The notes under the pieces were generated by a model. That model had not been told where the DNA came from, did not search any database, and saw nothing but the letters and a program-made list of their open reading frames with translations. Source: Euryarchaeota archaeon UBA251 (lineage in GTDB: Archaea; Thermoplasmatota; Poseidoniia; Poseidoniales; Thalassarchaeaceae). From it: a stretch of DNA of 11,576 nucleotides. The stretch spans positions 7,856 through 19,431 of the forward strand of contig DAFJ01000058.1 of assembly GCA_002497905.1 (NCBI GenBank), written 5' to 3'. The position numbers were made by a program, and so were the translations under genes. Positions 6,940-11,576 of the stretch are shown piece after piece; position 1 is the first letter of the stretch; each line of letters starts with the position of its first letter.

Positions 6940-7569
6940 TTAAAGAGAGAAATTTCCGCCACCATCACCTGCTGAGCGGAGACCAGTGGAACTACTCGAC
7001 TCACGGACACGGCCTACAGGGCCTCCAATTCCAAGTGAATCAGGGAGAATAAGTGCAGCAATGACTCCGCCCCAATGGCCTTCAGCGGCAGTAATCTCAT
7101 CCACAGCAATACCGTGTTCGATAATCTCAAGATCGCGGCTTGCCAAACGTCGCTGCATCTGTCGCTTCAGTAGGAGCTCTGTTTCTTCGTAATCCTCCTC
7201 AGTAGCGATTGTGGCAACAATAGCTACCTCCTCGCCCTCTGGCGTATTGCATCTCGCCCATGCGGCACCAGCGCATGCGGTACCCCCATCCCAAGAGTAA
7301 GCTACAGAGAAGTGACATTCAACGAGGCTACCCATCGGTAGAGGACGAGGTTGCTCTGCACTGAAACCCATCGGAAGCATCGCCCCCTTGACCTGAACAA
7401 GGCGACAGTCGCCAAGACCAAGGTCGACAAGACACTGATCGAAGGCATCCTCTTCAGACTCGCCCCAAGGGGCAACAGCCGTCATCAACCAGCCACCAGT
7501 CGGCGTTCCAGTAGCCTGCGGTGAGGATGCACTCGGAGTACCACTCTGTCCGCCGATGCTGAAGTCCAT
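6940..7569 (-). CDS. PvlArgDC-fold protein lacking the pyruvoyl-forming serine (probable pseudoenzyme)
   Basis: 209 residues. Residues about 27-175 align by eye, from memory, with pyruvoyl-dependent arginine decarboxylase of Methanocaldococcus jannaschii. Shared features are GESEEDAFD (family GE-x-AFD), LGLGD, LPMGSLV (LPMGALV in the enzyme), a similar IAVDE helix, and GVIAALIL near the end. In the active enzyme the proenzyme cleaves itself between Ser52 and Ser53 in RISSIMPP, creating the pyruvoyl cofactor. Here the same place reads QVKGAMLP, so both serines are replaced (Lys61, Gly62). The catalytic Glu109 position appears to be Ala119 and Asn47 appears to be Arg56, while the Asp35 equivalent (Asp44) is kept. 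Low-complexity Gly/Ser/Thr/Pro tails flank the domain (1-26 and 178-209). Decarboxylase activity is therefore unlikely, and a structural or binding role is inferred. The start ATG at 7569 lies 51 bases from the divergent gene's start. Confidence 0.75.
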   Translation of the reverse strand: MDFSIGGQSGTPSASSPQATGTPTGGWLMTAVAPWGESEEDAFDQCLVDLGLGDCRLVQVKGAMLPMGFSAEQPRPLPMGSLVECHFSVAYSWDGGTACAGAAWARCNTPEGEEVAIVATIATEEDYEETELLLKRQMQRRLASRDLEIIEHGIAVDEITAAEGHWGGVIAALILPDSLGIGGPVGRVRESSSSTGLRSAGDGGGNFSL

Positions 7570-7620
7570 GTGATTCGGAGGACCTCCGGGTTCATCAACG
7601 GGAAGGTTGGTGACTGTGCA

Positions 7621-7917
7621 ATGGCGGCCAATTCACCATCAATCTCGATGAGGGCGGCTCCAGCCCTCTTCATCTTCGGTTGGATTGCAGCGGTTCTAGG
7701 CTACTTCGGAATCCTACCTGAGAACTTAGGAGCAGGCCTCGCCATCCTCGCATGGACTACATCGGTTACTCTGATTCTCCTCGACAGGATGGCAAAATAT
7801 CGAGCAGAGGTTGGTCCACTTCAAGACATGTGGAGCGACGGAGAAAGCGAAGATGAAGAGACAGAGGTCGAACCTCTCGCTAATCCACGTGAGTTAGGAC
7901 TTGATGTCCCACTCTAA
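7621..7917 (+). CDS. Small two-helix membrane protein of unknown function
   Basis: 98 residues from the ATG at 7621. The open frame reaches back to a GTG at 7570, but that start abuts the divergent gene's ATG and would leave no promoter. Two hydrophobic segments lie at about residues 12-32 and 37-55, joined by a tight turn (LPENLG), so it is probably an alpha-hairpin in the membrane. The rest, from about 56, is soluble. It begins basic (DRMAKYR), then has a strongly acidic run at about 73-86 (DGESEDEETEVE) and ends LGLDVPL. I recognise no family. The gene stands alone between a divergent neighbour and the convergent aCPSF1 gene, with only two bases between the two stops. Confidence 0.7.
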   Translation: MAANSPSISMRAAPALFIFGWIAAVLGYFGILPENLGAGLAILAWTTSVTLILLDRMAKYRAEVGPLQDMWSDGESEDEETEVEPLANPRELGLDVPL

Positions 7918-7919
7918 TC

Positions 7920-9845
7920 TCATAGAAGACGAATCGATTCAAGATTATGAGGGGCTGCAGTACGTACCTTGAACGTCTCTGTGAGGGTTTTACGGAACTC
8001 GTTACACACAGTGTCATCCCCGTGATGGCAGATAATCCGTCGAGGTTTAGGATTGAGGGCATTGACATAATCGAGTAGTTGCCGTCGATCAGAATGGCCT
8101 GAAAAGCCATCAATTGTGACAATATCGCACTTGACATCGACCATCATCGTATGTCCATCTTGAGCCATAGGGACCTCGGAATACCCTTCTTGTAAACGCC
8201 GGCCAAGAGTGTTCGATGCTTGATAGCCTACGAACGCAAGTGTTGCACGGTCATTCGGTGCCCAATGTTGTAGATAATGCAATATTGGGCCACCAGTCAT
8301 CATACCACTCGTCGCAAGTACGATACAAGGCGATGGATCGAGAACAATCTGCTCACGACGCTCGCGCGAATCTACAGTACGGAACCATGGAGAGTTGAAT
8401 GGATTCTCGTCGCCTCCTCTAAGCACCTGCTGCCGAAGATCACGATTCAAGAAATTCGGATGCGATGCATGGATTGCTGTAGCCTCAGCAATCATGCCAT
8501 CCAGCCAAACCGTACACGGGTCACTAGTGAAATCCTCTGACTTGAATAATTGGTCGATCGCGACCATGACTTCTTGGGACCGCCCCACTGCGAAAACAGG
8601 GCAGAAAATCTTGCCTCCACGAGCGAGTGTCCTACGAATAAGATCCTGCAGTTCAGCTGTCGCTTCCTGACGTGTAGGTTGGAAAGAGGAACGGCCACCA
8701 TAGGTAGATTCGATCACTAAGGAATCGACTCGAGGGAAACGGACTGTCGCAGCATCGAAGAGCCAGGATTTTTCGTATTTGATATCGCCTGAGAATAAGA
8801 GTCGATGGAGATGCTTATCCTCGCCAATCTCGAGATATACCGAGGATGAACCAAGGATATGACCTGCATTCTCCATAGTCATCTTCATATCTGGGGCAAC
8901 GTCGATTTTCTGACCATATTCGATATCAATTACATGCTTGATGCACATCTCGATATCTGCTATACTGTAAGGTGCTTCATCACCATGCTCCATCCGACTC
9001 ACCTTGATGTAATCCTGCTGAAGCAATGCCATCAAGTCACGAGTTGGAGGAGTACAGTAGACAGGCCCACGGTATCCAAACTTGAAGAGGACAGGAAGCA
9101 TACCGATGTGATCAACGTGTGCATGCGTGATGATTACAGCGTCAATGTTGTCGAGGGGTAGGAGTTCTGGTGCATCAAAGAAGGGTTGGATTTCTGAACG
9201 ATTGTTAGTCGGCTTCGCCCCACAGTCAACAAGTACACGACTCTCGTTGGTCGTGACCATGTGCATAGCGCGACCAACCTCGCGATATGAGCCTAGAGCC
9301 GTCAGACGAACCCAAGGTGCGCTGGATCTCTTTGGGCGATATATACGACTGCCAAACTTCCGAAACAGTTCCTTCCTCTCGGCTGCTGTCTCACGCCGAT
9401 ACCGACGAATATTGTTGAGCGTCTTCGATTCAATAGCAGAGGAGCGCTCCGCCCGAAATAACCAACCAAGACGGTCGCGAAGTTCGACAAGATTGGCCCC
9501 CTTAGCACCAATCGCTGTTGATGGATCATGACATTCGATTGTAACCTCTGATAATGCAGGATCAATCCAGATGTTGGTAAGACCGGCTTCTTCAGGTATG
9601 ACCTCCTTCACTGTGCTCATCACATCTTCCTCCTTTGCCAATATGGACGGATCAGGACGCACGACAATTCGACGACGTATCGCCTTAGCCAGTTTCACCG
9701 TCAATGCGTTCCCCTTTTGAGAAAACGCATCAGGTGTAGGGGTGATGAGGGCAATTGTCCCTGCTTCCAACTCTACTGTATATGGAATTCCATCAGGTAT
9801 AACCTCCTTGGCCTTCTTCTTAATCTCGCTCAATGTCAGCCTCAC
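7920..9845 (-). CDS. fttA: aCPSF1/FttA: KH-domain beta-CASP ribonuclease, archaeal transcription termination factor
   Basis: 641 residues, the usual length for archaeal aCPSF1. Members cut RNA 3' ends and terminate transcription by a Rho-like or CPSF73-like mechanism; this is established for homologues in Thermococcus and methanogens. Two KH-like domains occupy about residues 1-145, the second with a GAKG loop (113-116). The metallo-beta-lactamase core has HAHVDH at 241-246, His329 (GHILGSS), Asp354 (SGD) and Glu379 (IESTYGG). The beta-CASP part includes the SGMMTGGP segment (513-520), His584 (SGHSD) and the HH pair at 607-608. All metal ligands look intact, so it should be active. The start codon is GTG at 9845-9843, preceded by AAGGAG eight bases upstream. 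It follows psmB on the same strand after 81 bases. Confidence 0.96.
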   Translation of the reverse strand: MRLTLSEIKKKAKEVIPDGIPYTVELEAGTIALITPTPDAFSQKGNALTVKLAKAIRRRIVVRPDPSILAKEEDVMSTVKEVIPEEAGLTNIWIDPALSEVTIECHDPSTAIGAKGANLVELRDRLGWLFRAERSSAIESKTLNNIRRYRRETAAERKELFRKFGSRIYRPKRSSAPWVRLTALGSYREVGRAMHMVTTNESRVLVDCGAKPTNNRSEIQPFFDAPELLPLDNIDAVIITHAHVDHIGMLPVLFKFGYRGPVYCTPPTRDLMALLQQDYIKVSRMEHGDEAPYSIADIEMCIKHVIDIEYGQKIDVAPDMKMTMENAGHILGSSSVYLEIGEDKHLHRLLFSGDIKYEKSWLFDAATVRFPRVDSLVIESTYGGRSSFQPTRQEATAELQDLIRRTLARGGKIFCPVFAVGRSQEVMVAIDQLFKSEDFTSDPCTVWLDGMIAEATAIHASHPNFLNRDLRQQVLRGGDENPFNSPWFRTVDSRERREQIVLDPSPCIVLATSGMMTGGPILHYLQHWAPNDRATLAFVGYQASNTLGRRLQEGYSEVPMAQDGHTMMVDVKCDIVTIDGFSGHSDRRQLLDYVNALNPKPRRIICHHGDDTVCNEFRKTLTETFKVRTAAPHNLESIRLL

Positions 9846-9853
9846 GGATTCAA

Positions 9854-9859
9854 CTCCTT
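9854..9859 (-). promoter_or_regulatory. Shine-Dalgarno site for aCPSF1
   Basis: The minus strand reads AAGGAG, then eight bases, then GTG AGG CTG. This fixes the GTG as the aCPSF1 start and suggests SD-led translation from a psmB-aCPSF1 message rather than a leaderless transcript. Confidence 0.65.
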
Positions 9860-9893
9860 GTTATCCCTCAGCATCCGCACGTAAATCCGGAGA

Positions 9894-9909
9894 TGACGCG
9901 CGGGCGTCA
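9894..9909 (-). repeat. GC-rich inverted repeat between psmB and aCPSF1
   Basis: A perfect six-base inverted repeat, tgacgc and gcgtca, surrounds a four-base loop (gcgg on +). It lies 17 bases past the psmB stop and 48 bases before the aCPSF1 GTG. In RNA it would form a short stable hairpin. There is no U-tract after it, so it is not a typical terminator. A processing, pausing or stability element, or a protein-binding palindrome, is possible; chance cannot be ruled out. Confidence 0.4.
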
Positions 9910-9926
9910 GGGAATTGGATTGGCGA

Positions 9927-10553
9927 TCAGAGTCGCTTGAACAGAGCCTCTAGCTCTTCTTGGGGAATCAATTGGTATCCATCTTTTGCCGTAATGACAC
10001 AGACATCCATACCATTGCCAGACGCAGCATCGCGCTGAGCAGAAGCGAGAAGAGCACGCGCAACAACCTCGACGGCTTCGTCGCGGTTCATGCCCTCACG
10101 GAACTTATCCTCAAGCACACCATACATGTAAGGTGAACCAGAACCGGTCGCGCAGTAAACATCAGGTATAGATCCACCTGCAGAGTCAATGGAATATACG
10201 TGAGACCCTTCTTCATCCACTCCGGCGATCAACAACTGAACCCAATGAGGACGTCCGCCAAGTATGTTCGCGGTAAGTGTGGCTGCACCCTTCACAGACA
10301 TCTGTGTGCCACGCTTTAGCTCAAAGAGGGCAAGTTCAGCAGCAAGAGAACGGCTGAGGGCTTGTGCATGACCTACAAGGCCAGCGGTAGTGAGGGCGAG
10401 GTTATCTGCGATACGGAAGAGTTTCTGAACTGACTTATTGGCAACGAAGTGACCCATTGTAGCACGGTGATCGGCACCAACGACAACACCTCCGTTGAAA
10501 GTGACTCCAACAGTGCTCGTTCCAGTCTTGGTCTGTTCCATCATGCCGTCCAT
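9927..10553 (-). CDS. psmB: 20S proteasome beta subunit
   Basis: 208 residues, the catalytic subunit of the archaeal 20S core protease. A short propeptide of about 11 residues ends in Gly, giving the self-cleavage site KTG|TSTVG, so the mature N-terminal nucleophile is Thr12. Counting from that Thr, Asp17 (in ADHRATMG) and Lys33 (in NKSVQKLF) fall exactly at the known catalytic positions. Other family features are TTAGLVG, SIDSAGGS, ATGSGSPYMYGVLE and the QRDAASGNGMDV segment that holds the active-site Ser/Asp. The enzyme should be fully active as peptidase inside the beta7 rings. The alpha subunit and ATPase are not in this window. The gene leads a unit with aCPSF1; the pair is adjacent in some other euryarchaea (I recall Pyrococcus). 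It is divergent from sepF. Confidence 0.97.
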   Translation of the reverse strand: MDGMMEQTKTGTSTVGVTFNGGVVVGADHRATMGHFVANKSVQKLFRIADNLALTTAGLVGHAQALSRSLAAELALFELKRGTQMSVKGAATLTANILGGRPHWVQLLIAGVDEEGSHVYSIDSAGGSIPDVYCATGSGSPYMYGVLEDKFREGMNRDEAVEVVARALLASAQRDAASGNGMDVCVITAKDGYQLIPQEELEALFKRL

Positions 10554-10665
10554 AGGTTCACAACCTGCCCCTCACCGATTGACTTGGGACAAAAAGAAAG
10601 AATCCGCGGCCCCTTATGAATACGCCGTCAACTCTCATTCAATAGCACTCAAGACCCTCAGATTC

Positions 10666-11085
10666 ATGACCGGCCGCTGCGAAACAGCGACTATGGCCGG
10701 CGAGGATGAACCTCAATGGATTCCAATCGGAAGAGCATCCAGAACAGCCGAAATGCAGGAAGGTGAGACATTTCACTGGATGGATGGACGTTACCCTGAC
10801 CCACCTATTCCGACCTCTTTCAATGGAACAATAATCCATCGAGCTGAGATTCGCGATATAACCGGGCTACCTCAACTTCTCGATTGGGTAGCAGAAGGAG
10901 ATATCTCGATTGTGAACACCCGCCACCTCATGAGCAGGGAAACCGAATTCAATGCAGTCATAGAGGAACTTGCAGAATTTGTCGAGAGAGATCTGGGCGG
11001 AGAAATTGTTCAGATTGGCGATTCTAGGATACTCATACTGCCCAAAGGAGTGCGTGCAACCCAATCTGCTGACGAAAGGCGGTGA
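10666..11085 (+). CDS. sepF: SepF-like cell division protein (archaeal DUF552 type)
   Basis: 139 residues from the ATG at 10666; an ATG at 10693 would give 130. The frame runs back into psmB antisense to 10495, which is rejected. The C-terminal domain (about 54-129) has the SepF pattern: strand TIIHRAEI, helix LPQLLDWVAEGD, strand ISIVNTRHLM, helix FNAVIEELAEFVERDLGG, then GGEIVQIGDSRILILPKGV, which carries the conserved G-G-x-I-x-x-I-G-D dimer core. Archaeal SepF tethers FtsZ to the membrane at the division site. The usual N-terminal amphipathic membrane-targeting helix is not obvious: the first 25 residues are polar (MTGRCETATMAG), and the next part is acidic and Pro-rich. A possible TATA-like stretch (ttatgaata, 10614-10622) lies upstream. 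The 3' end overlaps the ZPR1 gene by about 32 bases. Confidence 0.8.
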   Translation: MTGRCETATMAGEDEPQWIPIGRASRTAEMQEGETFHWMDGRYPDPPIPTSFNGTIIHRAEIRDITGLPQLLDWVAEGDISIVNTRHLMSRETEFNAVIEELAEFVERDLGGEIVQIGDSRILILPKGVRATQSADERR

Positions 11086-11576
11086 GTACATCGACAGCAG
11101 AATTGACCACCCGTGTCCGATTTGTGCTCACGTAGATGGCCTGAAAATGACGGTTCACATAGATGAGATTCCATACTTCGGTGAACATACACAGGTGACG
11201 CTCGCCTGCGAAGCATGTGGATGGAGGAAGACCGATTTCATCCCTGCAGAGGCTCGTGGTCCGACTGGACATCGAATCATTGTGAAACAAGAGCATCTCG
11301 GCTCACGTGTTATCCGATCATCTAGCTGTACCGTAAGGATCCCAGAACTCGGATTAGAAGTTGAACCAGGTTCTGCAGCGTCGGGATATGTATCGAATGT
11401 TGAAGGTGTCTTCATCCGTTTCAGAGATACAATGTTGATGATGGAAAGAGGACATGATCCCGAGAGTGATGCATCTGAAAATCTAGAAAAAATTCGTCAG
11501 ATTCTTGACGTATTGGAACGAATATTGTCGGGAGAGGAGTGCTCAATGGAACTCATCCTCCTCGACCCGTTGGGTC
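11054..11576 (+). CDS. ZPR1-type zinc-finger protein (C-terminus cut by window end)
   Basis: An uninterrupted frame from GTG at 11054 to the end of the window gives 174 residues. The ZPR1 pattern is clear: zinc finger CPIC at 23-26 (in DHPCPIC) and CEAC about 24 residues on (TLACEACGWRKTDF), with the family's IPYFGE motif between them, then a beta-rich domain (HRIIVKQ, SSSCTVRIPELGLEVEPGS, VSNVEGV), a helical part (LEKIRQILDVLERIL) and MELILLDPLG, which in other ZPR1 proteins is followed by N-S, so only a few residues are missing. Eukaryotic ZPR1 binds eEF1A and helps it fold; the archaeal single-domain role is not established. Start choice: AAAGGAG ends three bases before the GTG, a short spacing, but no other ATG, GTG or TTG occurs before the first zinc Cys. 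It overlaps sepF, implying co-transcription and coupled translation. Confidence 0.85.
   Translation, partial: MQPNLLTKGGEYIDSRIDHPCPICAHVDGLKMTVHIDEIPYFGEHTQVTLACEACGWRKTDFIPAEARGPTGHRIIVKQEHLGSRVIRSSSCTVRIPELGLEVEPGSAASGYVSNVEGVFIRFRDTMLMMERGHDPESDASENLEKIRQILDVLERILSGEECSMELILLDPLG

Noticed and set aside
6452..6943. 163-residue plus-strand frame opposite the zinc-ribbon gene
   Set aside because: Ser/Arg/Pro-rich shadow; the minus strand carries paired CxxC motifs and a winged-helix pattern.
7570..7620. GTG start for the two-helix membrane protein
   Set aside because: It abuts the divergent ATG at 7567-7569; the ATG at 7621 leaves a normal promoter gap.
9127..9531. 134-residue plus-strand frame inside the aCPSF1 gene
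   Set aside because: It lies antisense to the conserved metallo-beta-lactamase core, so it is a shadow.
10495..10665. Upstream extension of the SepF frame from an ATG inside psmB
   Set aside because: It starts inside the psmB coding sequence on the opposite strand and crosses the shared promoter region; the SepF domain needs none of it.
1..11576. CRISPR array, insertion sequence, integron or defence island
   Set aside because: No direct-repeat spacing, terminal inverted repeats, transposase or nuclease cluster was seen; the genes are dense housekeeping or surface genes.

Overview
The window looks like a chromosomal segment of a planktonic euryarchaeon. The best guess is Marine Group II (Candidatus Poseidoniales, Thermoplasmatota) or a close relative; this lineage call is inference. 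The archaeal markers are a KH-domain beta-CASP RNase (aCPSF1/FttA), a proteasome beta subunit, an archaeal-type SepF, a single-domain ZPR1 protein, an archaeosortase and a homologue of archaeal pyruvoyl-dependent arginine decarboxylase. They sit beside bacterial-flavoured genes (RibA-type GTP cyclohydrolase II, a TusA-like protein, a DEAD-box helicase with a DbpA-like tail, a PQQ-type sugar dehydrogenase), a mix typical of surface-ocean archaea. Coding density is very high. No intergenic gap exceeds about 120 bases, and I see no mobile element, CRISPR array or long repeat.

Layout. Positions 1-248 (-) hold the start of a DUF2240-like protein. It is divergent from a membrane-anchored PQQ-type dehydrogenase (304-1452), a HEAT-repeat protein (1495-2691), a small unknown protein (2740-2985) and a DEAD-box helicase (3000-4421), all on +. 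The helicase meets an archaeosortase (4422-5357, -) tail to tail with no base between them. Divergent from the archaeosortase is a two-gene + operon, TusA-like then ribA, joined by an ATGA overlap (5461-6323). Next, on the - strand, come tRNA-Pro(UGG) (6347-6421), a zinc-ribbon/winged-helix protein (6463-6900) and a PvlArgDC-fold protein that lacks its self-processing serines (6940-7569). A two-helix membrane protein (7621-7917, +) converges on aCPSF1 (7920-9845, -), which lies downstream of psmB (9927-10553, -). Divergent from psmB are sepF (10666-11085, +) and an overlapping, truncated ZPR1 gene (11054 to the window end).

How the genes relate. psmB-aCPSF1 joins protein degradation with transcription termination and RNA 3'-end formation. 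sepF-ZPR1 couples a cell-division factor with a zinc-finger protein. The rest is housekeeping (RNA remodelling, riboflavin, tRNA) and cell-surface functions (archaeosortase, anchored dehydrogenase). Nothing resembles a defence or mobile island. The most unusual item is the PvlArgDC homologue, which keeps the fold signature but appears to have lost the cleavage serine pair and the catalytic glutamate, suggesting a repurposed pseudoenzyme.
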